Source of the DNA: Chiua virens
Taxonomy: Eukaryota > Basidiomycota > Agaricomycetes > Boletales > Boletaceae
Length of the DNA: 64,000 nt
Assembly (NCBI GenBank): GCA_019787685.1
Contig: JAHNUO010000004.1
Location: forward strand, 620,001-684,000
Direction: 5' to 3'
Shown here: positions 54,892 to 64,000 of the stretch, piece after piece
Position numbering within the stretch: the stretch's first letter is position 1
Layout of the letters: every line of letters starts with the position of its first letter
Notes under the pieces: generated by a model
Told to the model about the DNA's origin: nothing
The model's database searches: none
What the model saw: only the letters and a program-made list of their open reading frames with translations
Made by a program: the position numbers and the translations under genes

Positions 54892-56447
54892 TTATGATCT
54901 GAGAGCAACTTCCAAGCTATCTCTCAGCATATCATCCAAGCCCTTCCCAATCAGCACAAGTTTTCCAAAGGATGGAACTCCAACCATATCCTGTGCTTCC
55001 ACTGGTGTAAGCTCATACATGTTCTGTACTCCCTGAAGCATGTATTCTTTCCCTGTCGTCAAGACAAATAATCCCTTGCAACGTAGTACCTTGAGGTCAG
55101 AGTTATACATCTTGCGATCTCCTGCTGTTGGTTCATCATGGTGCCAAAGCAGTTCTCGAATCCAATGGTCAAACTTAGTGAGTTGATCTGGCGTCAGAGG
55201 AGGGATATACAGCTGAAGACTGGATATTCCACGGAGTTCGTAGTGCGTTGCCGAAGCCTGATGAGCACGGTCGTGACAATTTTCGTGAGCCTCATCACAT
55301 CGGTGAGGCTGAAAATTGGTATGTTGTAGTTGCATGGCTCCCGCGTAGGCATTGATATTCATGATGTGGGCTAGATTGATATTTGCTTGCATCGTCCGAT
55401 GAACAGGTGCTGTTGGATTGACCTGGCGAATCGTTCCTTCCGTTGATATTATTTTATCACCCGATACGAGGTCGACTTTGTTTAGCAGAATGACGTCCGA
55501 GCAAGCTATTTGTCTGTGCCACAGGAATATGAGCATAGGCGTGATTCCCATGAAAAGACTTACCTGAGACTTTCGCCGATACCGTCCACTGAATGGTCTT
55601 CTTCCATTTGCTGATCGGCTATTAGATCAGAGGTCGAGCATCCTATGAATTCGTGCTCATAACTACCTGCTGGCCAAAAACCGCATCCACCACACAGACG
55701 ACACCATCGAGGGATATCTGCTTGCTGAGCCCCTCTGAGTATTCTTCGTTTAACCAAAACATGGATGCAATAGGACCTATTTCAATCAAAGCTCGATTGG
55801 GCATCATGTGACGTATATGATAGTGATGATCCTTACCGGGATCAGCGAGTCCAGTGGTCTCGAGTATGATGTGATCAAATCCGCCTTTCCGTTCCATCAG
55901 CTTCTCGATAGCAGCGACGCCTGCGTCTTTGATACTACAGCATAGACACCCGTTGGCTAGCTCAAGAAATTCTTCCGATTTCTCTGCCATGGGGTCCTCG
56001 CTAGAGGTAACATTGATTGCCTTGGCTAGTAATGACATGAGTAGTCGATTGGGACATAAGAACCGTGTGAGAAACCTTCAATATTCTGCTTTGGATGAAT
56101 ACTCAGGTTCTATAAGGCAGCCATGGCGACTTACAGCTGTGTCCCCAAACTCATTCATGATTACTGCAATGCGGTATCCATGTCGCTCGGTAAGTATGCG
56201 CCTGTGTCATCGATGAGACACACAGAACCATGACAGAGTAAGAGCCTTGCCTCAACAGTGTCGATTTGCCAGCGCCGAGGAATCCAGTGATTATAGTGCA
56301 TGGAATCCGCCGTGGCTCCTGTGACGTTGCTTGTGTTTCAGATAGCAATGCATCATGGTCGATGAGCGTCCTTTGTTGTGTACTAAGTTGCCAGTGCGAC
56401 TGTAAAAATGTATCTAGCACTTACGGTATGTCGTCGTCTTGTTCCAT
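54892..56447 (-). CDS. ZNG1: CobW/P47K GTPase, ZNG1-like zinc metallochaperone (399 aa, 8 exons)
   Basis: GTP-dependent metal chaperone; ZNG1 proteins hand zinc to methionine aminopeptidase in the cytosol (family knowledge). Exons, in transcription order: 56447-56425, 56382-56251, 56201-56135, 56085-56076 (10 nt), 56025-55837, 55776-55667, 55610-55564, 55513-54892. Phases all agree and give 399 aa. Protein begins MEQDDDIPTQQRTL, P-loop GFLGAGKSTLL, HGYRIAVIMNEFGDTANIE, CxCC metal site GCLCCSIKD, ETTGLADPG, NKVD guanine motif in ILLNKVDLV, then a His/Asp-rich loop (HRCDEAHENCHDRAHQ) and the CobW C-terminal domain (LQLYIPPLTPDQLTKFDHW). The second intron appears to use a GC donor (GAG|GCAAGG). 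Diverges from the STYX-like gene. Complete and intact. Symbol given for the family. Confidence 0.92.
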
Positions 56448-56599
56448 GGTTCGAGTCTTCGAGGATCGAGATCGTAGCTAGCTCCGAACTCCGAAAGAAG
56501 TTTCCCAAGAGTAGTAATCGCCCCTCAGCGTTTCAACTACTACCACTATATATCCGGCGGTTTTCGTGCTTTCATTTTCCATCTTCTTTCTTCCTGACC
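56448..56599. promoter_or_regulatory. 152-bp divergent promoter of ZNG1-like and STYX-like genes
   Basis: Only 152 bp lie between the two start codons. A TATATAT motif at 56549-56556 is placed about 45 bp before the STYX-like ATG, with a pyrimidine-rich leader after it. No clear TATA for the minus-strand gene. Confidence 0.6.
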
Positions 56600-57673
56600 A
56601 TGACTGCACTTAATCTTAATCTCCCCGACGAAACCTTGCGAAATCTTGTACAAGGGCCTGGTGATGTCGAATGGAGGTACGTGCCCCTCTGCCGACCCAC
56701 TGCGTGTGCCCAGTTTGGCTGCTGTTGGAGCTAACGATGATCCAGGTATGAGATGAGACGCGAATGCCAAGAAATACTACCCGGTCTGTTACTTGGCCCA
56801 TTCCAAGCATCGAAATCGCTCGAAACATTGAAGTCTCTGGGTGTGACCCACATGTACGTCCTTGATGCTTCCCGGTGTTCTTGTCTTGCATCGCTGTGTC
56901 AAAGTCGCGCCGCGGATCTATTATGGTGTTCATTTACGAGTGTTACAGTGTCTGCATACGAGATCAGAAGGAGGCGTTTTCTGTCCGACCTCGCTTTCCT
57001 GATCAGTTCGAGTACTTGGTGTTGAACGTTGAAGACAACGAAGAGCAAAACGTCATCAGACTATTCCCAGAGTGGGCACTTCGACAATTCTTCGCATCCA
57101 ACCACTGAACCGGTCTTGCACAGGGCGGATCAGTTCATTCAACACGCGCTGGGACAAGGCGGTAAAGTTCTCGTACACTGCAATGGTGCGTCAACATCGC
57201 TACGGATACCTGTATGCGCCCATTCATGCTGGAATTGATGTTGTTAGGTGGTATCTCGTTGTCCCCTGCGTTCGTGGTCATGTTTGTCATGCGACATTGT
57301 CATTTGTCTTGGGAAGATGCCCTCCATTTGGTGCAAAATCGGCGGTATTGTATATCGCCAAATGGCGGCTTTTTGACACAGATCAAGGTACGCCACTTTC
57401 TGGTGGACAAAGTCATTTCGTCTTTAATGCCCTTCTTTAGGAATACGAATCAATATACAAGGCCAAAGCTGCGGTTGCCAGTTTCCCAACAGCACCGATG
57501 CAAAGAGTGGTGTCACGTAGGAAGAGGGACGACGAAGAGGAGGATTCAAGGTTTGCATCACCTCGTTTCGGACTCGTTCGCTATTGACACTTTTTCGTAG
57601 AATAGAAGACCGGAAAAGGGCATTCGTTGATGGGGACGATGAGGACGATGCCATGATGGCGACAGAACCCTGA
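56600..57673 (+). CDS. STYX-like dual-specificity pseudophosphatase (230 aa, 7 exons)
   Basis: Exons 56600-56676, 56746-56853, 56949-57071, 57124-57185, 57248-57387, 57441-57550, 57601-57673; phases agree and give 230 aa. The fold matches STYX along its length: VEWRYEMRRECQEILPGLLL, LGVTHIVCIRDQKEAFSVRP, YLVLNVEDNEEQNVIRLFPE, then the P-loop VHCNGGISLSPAFV and NRRYCISPNGGFLTQIKEYE. In the active signature HCx5R(S/T) the cysteine is present but the arginine position is leucine, so phosphate binding should be lost. Animal STYX, by contrast, has lost the cysteine. STYX proteins act as non-catalytic binders of kinases or F-box proteins. C-terminus is acidic (DGDDEDDAMM). Active-site loop is assembled across an intron. 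Confidence 0.92.
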
Positions 57674-57810
57674 TACTGGAAGTCGAAGATCTCTCTCGCT
57701 GCACTATTTGGTCTGTAATAATTATTATACTGTATAAAGAAGTCGTTACTGGCTATGAATAAATAGTTGGGTTGCCATGGGATTGAGTGTAAGGTGGAAA
57801 CGTTGTTGGA

Positions 57811-59287
57811 CTACAACGACTTGATTTGAGCCTTTTCCTTCTCCAGTACAACCTGCTTTGCATGCACATCTGCGGTGCCTGTGAACAATTGTCTATCAAA
57901 AAACTGACCAGTACATTACCTTTGCGCTTTACGAATGCTTCTATTGATATCCCTGCAAATACAATTGCCGCTCCCAGCCACTGGCCAAGGGTCAGTTTAT
58001 GATTATACACCACGACTGACAAAATCATCGTGAACATTTTCCGGGTAAGAGTAATCGTCCTGTAGACGAAATCAGATATATAGGCTGAGAAGAATAGACG
58101 AGAAACCGATACGGACACCAGGGTCAAAGATCCAAAGTGTTGTAGTGTCTCGAAGATAAACAATTGACCAAGCGCACCCGTGATCGAAAACTGAACGAGA
58201 GGAACGACGACCGAAGGGTGCGTCCGTATAAATTCCAACGCGGTGCCAAACTCGCTTTGGGTGCCGGATGTGGGGTGGAGAACAGGAATGTAGGGTAATG
58301 GGAGCGTTCCGAGGGCCGTGGTCAGCACCGTACAAAATGCATTGATCCAGAACATCATCTGCTGCCCTGAGACTTTGTACTTGGAGAAAATTTCGTCCTG
58401 TGTAGAGTTGACGGCGCCGTCCAAGATCAGGTTGATGAGAAGATAGGCGATGCCAATAAGCTGGGGGTACGGGGACTGCGTTCCGTCAGGGGTCTTGTTG
58501 GATGTTGCTTTAGAAGGTTTTTCGTTCCCAAAGAACATGAACACGCTGATGCCGGTCGTGACCAGGGCGACGACCAGATATTTGTGAGGGGCAAATTTGC
58601 GTCGATAAAGCAGGAAGTTCATAAGCATGACGGGAACGAGCTTGCAAGACTTTCCGAGTACCATGGTAGGGTATGTAATATATGAGAGTGCAGCAAAGCC
58701 GAATGGAGCCGCCAGGGCAATGAAGCTGGAACATTGAAGGTAACCAAGGAGGAGGCGTTTGCGATGAGAAAAGAGACTCGTAGGGGATGGATGTCCTGTT
58801 CTAGAGTGTCCGTTGATGTAAATCTTGCTACCCGAGGTTCCGTTCGCTTTAGATGAACCGTTGGACTGCGAAGGTGGAGTAGGGACATCGAGGCCGAGCA
58901 GGGAAAAGAAAGCAGACCCTGGCTTTCTGCGCGTATAGATGTAGCAGAGAGCGGACAATGAACTGAGGAAGCTCTGGCATGTCCCAATAAATAGAGCCGA
59001 CTTGAACTTGTGGGTAGACTCCCCGTCGACGGACTGGAAGGGGACCGACACTGGATGAACGGTGTCAGCTTCAGAGTATAAGAAACACCTGAAATCGTAC
59101 GTCTCTCCTGCGCGATGGCCCAAAGCTGGTTGCAACTTCGGGTTAACTGACGTCCTCCGGCACCTGACGCAACTACTTACGAGGAACATGGCATACACGC
59201 CTGTCACACACAGACCGAGCCTGTATAATAGTTGTCAAGGAATGGACGATGACAGCAAATGATGAGGACTGACCTTAGAATGGACAT
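57811..59287 (-). CDS. HUT1: UDP-galactose transporter homologue, SLC35B1/HUT1 family (410 aa, 6 exons)
   Basis: Nucleotide-sugar (or ADP/ATP) transporter of the ER membrane by family. Exons in order: 59287-59274, 59220-59181, 59125-59089, 59050-58117, 58059-57920, 57878-57811; phases agree and give 410 aa. The first exon is only 14 nt (MSILR). Protein: LGLCVTGVYAMFLLWAIAQE, a long low-complexity loop (SNGSSKANGTSG), then about ten hydrophobic segments including FGFAALSYITYPTMVLGKSC, KLVPVMLMNFLLYRRKFAPH, AYLLINLILDGAVNSTQDEI, ALGQLFIFETLQHFGSLTLV, TRKMFTMILSVVVYNHKLTL and GQWLGAAIVFAGISIEAF, all characteristic of the family. Ends with a lysine-containing tail EKEKAQIKSL. Converges with the STYX-like gene, 137 bp apart. 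The intron at 58060-58116 was placed to give VTITLTRK. Confidence 0.92.
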
Positions 59288-60569
59288 CGTGAATGTGATG
59301 AAGATCGGAAGTCAATAACTCGAATGCGTCAGAACTTGTCTTCGGCTCGGAAGAGTCTACGTGTCAGTTTATCTGTAACCCACGACTGAGGTTAGGGTTC
59401 CCCGTAATCATGCTACCACACACTTGAACCGCGATGGCGGCGGCAACACACACTGTCGCTTCCCTGAACAGGCGCAAGTGTTTCAAGCTGAAGTGTTGAT
59501 ACGACTTCCGCCGACGGATGACACGTATTGGAACTTGGAAGGCAAAATAGCCCAATGTCATCTTGCGCAGCTGGTAAGGAAATTTTCAGCGCACACACCT
59601 CGCCCCCAATCCCTCACTTGACAATACCTACGATGTATTATGATCATGCACTATAGCCCCTGGTAACTCAAGTAAACCAGAGGGTGAACACAATGGTGGG
59701 TTATGAATCCGTGAATTACATATAATATTGATCTTGTCGAGATGGAGAAAAGTAATCTTGCCTGCAGCACAGGTTTCAGGCAGTTTTGAGTGTCATCTAT
59801 GTCTAATTAATCGTGCAACATCGTTGTCCCAGGTCGGTGAAGAAGGGCCTTGCTTGGGTGAGAATCTTGCGGTTTCTATCGTACACTCTTGGCATAATCT
59901 ATCCTGACGTTGCGGTTCATTCAGCGGATTTTAATTCGGGAACTAATGATGCATAGATGGGTCACATGCGCAAACCAACGGAAGACGTTCCCATGAACCG
60001 CATCAACGGTACTTAGAGAAAAGAACGAAGACTCAGCTGAGATCATCTATATCAGGTAATGCTGTGTACACCGCCCCGGTGATGACTACCTTACGATTGC
60101 TAAGCCCAGCCTATCATCGGAATCACCCCATTTTGATTTCGATTGCCACCGCATCAGTTTGCAAGTGAAACCTACGAGAGTTCTGAGACACGATGCGAGC
60201 TGTTCTTTCACATCACCGAAGGAAGTGACACTCGCTGCCAGAACGTCAAATCAGTGATAGCCGGCCGATTCAGAGGCGTTGATTTCGCGGTGCTCAGGCT
60301 GCTATGCACACAGGGTCGGTGTGACCGAAGAGAGTTGGCAGTGTACAGCTGGTATAAAAAGTGCCGATGGAACGGGAGGCTACGTGTCCCATTCTTACTC
60401 TCGTTCGATTTAATTTTTATATTTCCCAAATAATTGGCGTGGGAAAGCAAACGTTGGTTTTGAACTTGCGCACCTGCTCTGCTCTTGTTTCTGCATTTCT
60501 TTTTAGAGTCTCTTCGCCAGGGCAAGCGTCGTCTCCTTCTCCTCCCGGTCCTCCTCGTCTTCTCAGCAG
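59288..60569. other. 1.28-kb intergenic region between HUT1 and CPR
   Basis: Divergent promoters of the two genes. Minus-strand frame 59364-59561 (65 codons, starting MTLGYFAFQVPIRVIRRRK) resembles a short basic, membrane-type peptide and could be an upstream ORF in the HUT1 leader or an exon of an unseen small gene; I cannot support it as a gene. Plus-strand frame 60143-60433 looks like chance. No repeats or transposon ends seen. Confidence 0.5.
60353..60360 (+). promoter_or_regulatory. TATA box of the P450 reductase gene
   Basis: TATAAAAA about 210 bp before the ATG at 60570, followed by a pyrimidine-rich leader just before the start codon. Confidence 0.5.
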
Positions 60570-62889
60570 CATGGCCATCGCGTCGTCCACCGACGTCGCT
60601 ATCCTCAGCGTCGGCGTTGTCCTCGCTGGCGTTTATCTCTTCCGTGATCAGCTCTTCTACTCCAAGCAGAAGACAATCGTCCCTACCCCTCAGTCAAAAC
60701 CTTCAATGGTCACAGTAACCCAAGAGACTTCGTCGCTAAAATGAAAGAAGGGGTGCGTCCTGCATTTTTCCTTGTTGCCCTCTTAACACCACGCTTATCC
60801 TTCCATTTCAGAAAAAGCGCATCGTCATCTTTTATGGCTCACAAACTGGTACCGCTGAGGAATATGCCATTCGTCTCGCCAAGGAGGCAAAATCAAAGTT
60901 TGGTCTTTCGTCCTTGGTTTGTGATCCCGAGGAGTATGATTTCGAGAACCTCGATATGGTCCCAGAGGATTGTTGCGTCTTCTTCGTCATGGCTACTTAC
61001 GGAGAGGGCGAGCCAACGGATAATGCAGTGCAACTCATGCAGAACCTGACAGAGGAGTCATTCGAGTTCAGCAATGGTGAACACAAACTAGAAAGTCTCA
61101 AATATGTCGTATTCGCTCTCGGTAACAAGACTTATGAACATTATAATGCCATCGGTCGTAGCGTTGATACCGAATTAACGAAGATGGGCGCTGCTCGGAT
61201 CGGGGAACGTGGCGAGGGCGACGACGACAAGAGTATGGAGGAGGATTATCTCGCGTGGAAGGACAGCATGTGGGAGGCGTTTGCTGAGGCCATGGGTGTC
61301 GAGGAGGGTCAGGGTGGAGATAGCCCCGACTTCACCGTTACGGAACTTGATTCGCATTCCCCGGAGAAGGTTTATCTCGGTAAGTACCACTTTTGGTAAC
61401 ATGCACGATTCTCAGTTGTCCTCCAGGTGAATATTCTGTTCGTGCCCTGACCAAGACAAAGGGTATTCATGATGCCAAGAACCCTTATGCATCTCCCGTT
61501 ACCGTATCTCGCGAACTGTTCAAAGCTGGTGCAAATCGTAACTGTGTACACATGGAATTCGACATAGAAGGCTCCGGAGTTACTTATCAGCATGGTGACC
61601 ATGTCGGCGTCTGGCCATGTAACCCTGACGTCGAGGTAGACCGGTTACTTTGTGTGCTCGGACTCGGACTCAAGAAAGATACTGTCATCAATATTGATTC
61701 CCTTGATCCAGCTCTGGCCAAGGTCCCTTTCCCTGTCCCTACCACTTACGGCACGGTTCTTCGTCATTACATCGATATCAGTGCGGTCGCAGGTCGTCAA
61801 GTGCTCGGTGTTTTCTCCAAATACGCGCCTTCTCCTGATGCTGAGGCCTTCCTCAAAAAGTTGAGTGGTGACAAAGAAGAATACGCCGCAGTTGTCACGA
61901 ATGGTTGCTTCAAGCTTGGAGAGGTGCTTCAAGCTTGCCGCTGGAAATGATATTTCGGTTCCTCCTACTCCTGAGAATACCACAGCATGGTCCATTCCCT
62001 TCGATATCATCGTTTCCTCTATTCCTCGCCTGCAGCCCCGCTACTACTCGATTTCTTCCAGTCCTAAGCTTCACTCCACCGCGATACACGTTACTGCTGT
62101 TGTTCTCAAGTACGACTCTATGCCCAACTCTCTGGCTGCGGCTCGTGCTTGCTACGGCGTTGGAACGAATTTCTTGTTGAATGTCAAGTATGCCACAAAT
62201 GGGGAGGGTATTACGTCCCTTCCTTCGTACGCAATTGAAGGACCCCGTGGCGCTTACAAGGATGATGTACTATACAAGGTCCCGATTCACGTACGCCGTT
62301 CGACGTTCCGGTTGCCTACCAACCCCAAGAGTCCCGTTATCATGGTCGGCCCTGGCACTGTGAGTGGTGAAGTGTGCTCTCTGAGGGTTATTTTCTGACG
62401 AACCGACAGGGTGTTGCTCCATTCCGCGGTTTTGTGCAAGAACGTGTTGCTCTTGCTAAGCGCACCATTGAGAAAAACGGACCAGAAGCACTTAACGACT
62501 GGGGTGCTGTTTCACTCTTCTATGGCTGCCGCAAATCCACCGAGGACTTCTTGTATGCTGAGGAGTGGCCTGGTTATGTCGAGGAGCTCAAAGGAAAATT
62601 CAAGCTCCATTGTGCCTTCTCCCGTGAGCCTCCCTACAAAGCAGACGGGAGCAAAATATACGTGCAAGACCTCATGTGGGACGACCGGAAGAACATTGCG
62701 GACGCAATCCTTGTCGGCAAGGGATACATTTACATTTGTGGTGACGCAAAGTCGATGAGCAAGGCTGTGGAGGAAGTGCTCATGCGAATCCTTGGTGAAG
62801 CCAAAGGCGGTAGTGCGGAGGTGGAAGGTGCCGCAGAGATCAAGATGCTCAAGGAACGATCACGGATGTTATTAGACGTTTGGAGTTGA
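60570..62889 (+). CDS. CPR: NADPH-cytochrome P450 reductase, two apparent 1-nt frameshifts
   Basis: Passes electrons from NADPH via FAD and FMN to ER cytochromes P450. Exons 60570-60752, 60812-61379, 61427-62359, 62410-62889. N-terminal membrane anchor (VAILSVGVVLAGVYLF), FMN domain with GSQTGTAEEYAIRLAKEA, ATYGEGEPTDNA, FALGNKTYEHYN; FAD domain with RYYSISSSP; NADPH domain with GPGTGVAPFRGF, FYGCRKSTEDFLY, and the usual end DVWS. The frame must change twice: near 60690-60705 (one base seems missing before NGHSNPRDFVAKMKEG) and near 61933-61937 (one base extra, VLQ|LAAGNDI). Everything else is conserved and the stop is in place, so sequencing error or a very recent lesion is more likely than an old pseudogene. 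No intron solution was found at either spot. Confidence 0.88.
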
Positions 62890-63063
62890 AGTTTTCGTCT
62901 TTGCTTTGCTTGCGACACGTATTCACGACGCTCCTGGATATGGATCTAATAAGGGTAGACTCGCAGCGTACTTATTCTATTATCTCACGAATGTTTCCAC
63001 TCAACCATGTTGATCTTGCTCCGGCTCTGAGCACGGGCTTGAAATGCACCGAGTCTCTACGAA
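62890..63063. other. short intergenic spacer between CPR and SHE9
   Basis: About 170 bp holding the CPR 3' end signals and the SHE9 promoter. Nothing distinct seen. Confidence 0.5.
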
Positions 63064-64000
63064 ATGCATACCTTAATCAGCCGAGTTGCTCTCCGACGTA
63101 TTCCACGGCTTCGGCTGGTTTCTACCGTCTGCCATGTTGTGGACTAGAGACACGGGTAGGATTGCTGCGTTTAGTTCCTTGTCTCGTTCGTTGCAGGGGG
63201 CATATCCAACTCGCGGTATCACTTCGGGTACTCGGACAAGCCAACGCAATAACCACACACCAACCTCGCAAGATACCTCGACGGACAAGTCACACACTAT
63301 CCCTCACGCTCTCAGACGGTCTACCTCCCCCCGTCCGGTCAATGTCGAGACCCTTCAGAACCGTCTCAAAGAGTGGGGCGTTCTCGCAAGCGCCTCCCTG
63401 CGACACCGCACAGCCCATCTCTCAAAGCATGCCAAAAGTACCTTTTCAAACCTCGGCCTGCATCTCAATCGAGTAACGGGCTACGAAGAAATCGACGCAC
63501 TGAAGCGCCGCGTCGTCGAACAAGGTAGCGTACTGTCTGTCTACTCTTTTTCAGCGACGGAAACTGATCCTATCACCGAACGTGTCACGTCCGACCCAAG
63601 AGGCACACATCAAGGCGATACGACGCGCAGCCCGAGACGCCAAGACAGCCTATGACGACGCCGTGCTACAGCGCTCGGTATCCCAGCGCCAAGTCAATGA
63701 CCTCCTCCAGCGCAAGTCGAGCTGGACCGACACCGACGTCAGCCAGTTCACGTCGCTCGTGCGCTCGGACCATGCGCTCGAACAAGACGAGTCCCGCGCC
63801 AAGGCGCGCGTCATGGAGACCGAAGACGCCGTCGATCGCGAGTTTAGCGAGCTGATGAGAGCGATCTTGGCACGGTACCATGAGGAGCAAGTTTGGAGCG
63901 ACAAGATCCGGAGTGCGTCGACGTATGGGTCGTTGGCGGTGCTTGGAGTGAATGTGGTGGTGTTCATCGTGGCCATCATCGTCGTGGAGCCGTGGAAGAG
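63064..64000 (+). CDS. SHE9: SHE9/MDM33 mitochondrial inner-membrane protein, 5' part (partial)
   Basis: Inner-membrane protein involved in mitochondrial shape and fission by family. Likely start MHTLISRVALRRIPRLRLVS at 63064, an Arg-rich amphipathic targeting peptide. The first splice junctions (donor between 63110 and 63165, acceptor near 63196) are not settled. Exon from about 63200 to 63524: RPVNVETLQNRLKEWGVLAS, NRVTGYEEIDALKRRVVEQ. Intron 63525-63600 (76 nt), then AHIKAIRRAARDAKTAYDDA, coiled coil with QRQVNDLLQRKSSWTDTDVS, and RYHEEQVWSDKIRSASTYGS followed by a transmembrane stretch VNVVVFIVAIIVVEPWK at the window edge. The last part is missing. Confidence 0.88.

Noticed and set aside
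57753..59207. Single uninterrupted 484-codon HUT1 frame
   Set aside because: It reads through four introns by chance; splicing gives conserved joints (LLWAIAQE, LVTITLTRK, VKRKGTADV) and a 410-aa protein.
60143..60433. 96-codon plus-strand ORF upstream of CPR
   Set aside because: No recognisable protein; it overlaps the CPR TATA box and leader.
63525..63600. Reading frame continuing through 63525-63655 in SHE9
   Set aside because: Joining 63524 to 63601 restores the conserved VVEQ-EAHIKAIRRAARD run; the read-through frame loses all similarity.
1..64000. tRNA, rRNA or biosynthetic gene cluster
   Set aside because: I looked for cloverleaf-like blocks and for clustered enzymes and saw none; a covariance-model scan would be needed to exclude tRNAs.

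Overview
The window looks like fungal DNA, most likely from an Agaricomycete (mushroom-forming basidiomycete). The evidence is short 40-60 nt GT-AG introns in compact genes, basidiomycete-like PIF/Harbinger and Tc1 transposases, and several Ty3/gypsy chromovirus-type retrotransposons. The species cannot be told from the sequence. About 85% (1-54.9 kb) is a graveyard of nested mobile elements; the last 9 kb (54.9-64 kb) is a compact, GC-balanced block of five ordinary genes.

Transposon region. 1-2966 is the 5' half of a minus-strand gypsy element (Gypsy-1L) cut by the window edge. 2967-9230 holds decayed coding fragments, an old LTR, an old plus-strand gypsy copy (Gypsy-A2) and a hAT-type MITE. 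From about 9.2 to 43.2 kb lies one very old minus-strand gypsy element (Gypsy-A), split by five separate insertions: Gypsy-2 (11303-18017, target duplication TAGTC); Tc1-a (19133-28130), whose terminal repeat in turn took in Gypsy-1R (20728-28107, GGAAA); a solo LTR (29215-29828, GTCAC); Gypsy-3 (31270-38657, TCCAC), which holds a solo LTR (33674-34238, AATGC); and Tc1-b (39503-41229, TA) with an intact transposase frame. From 43.4 to 51.7 kb a second nest is five levels deep: PIF/Harbinger > Tc1-c > solo LTR > Gypsy-4 > solo LTR, each junction marked by a target duplication. A solo LTR, another hAT-type MITE and a fold-back-like structure follow to 54.5 kb.

How the elements work. Gypsy-1/4 and Gypsy-3 carry, just after the 5' LTR, an 11-nt primer site exactly complementary to a stretch of their own LTR about 30-35 nt after a TATA box. 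This is the arrangement of Tf1-type self-priming. Gypsy-1 has a gag/pol overlap with an A_AAA_AAA slippery heptamer directly before the gag stop. Gypsy-1R and the pol-less Gypsy-4 both carry, antisense between pol/gag and the 3' LTR, a two-exon gene for a coiled-coil protein with Zn2Cys6-like cysteine spacing. That antisense gene is the most unusual item seen here.

Gene block. ZNG1-like CobW GTPase (minus, 8 exons including a 10-nt micro-exon) and a STYX-like pseudophosphatase (plus, 7 exons) diverge from a 152-bp shared promoter. The STYX-like gene converges on HUT1, a nucleotide-sugar transporter (minus, 6 exons). NADPH-cytochrome P450 reductase (plus, 4 exons, two apparent 1-nt frameshifts) and the 5' part of the mitochondrial SHE9/MDM33 gene (plus, runs off the window) follow. 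These are housekeeping genes with no common pathway apparent.
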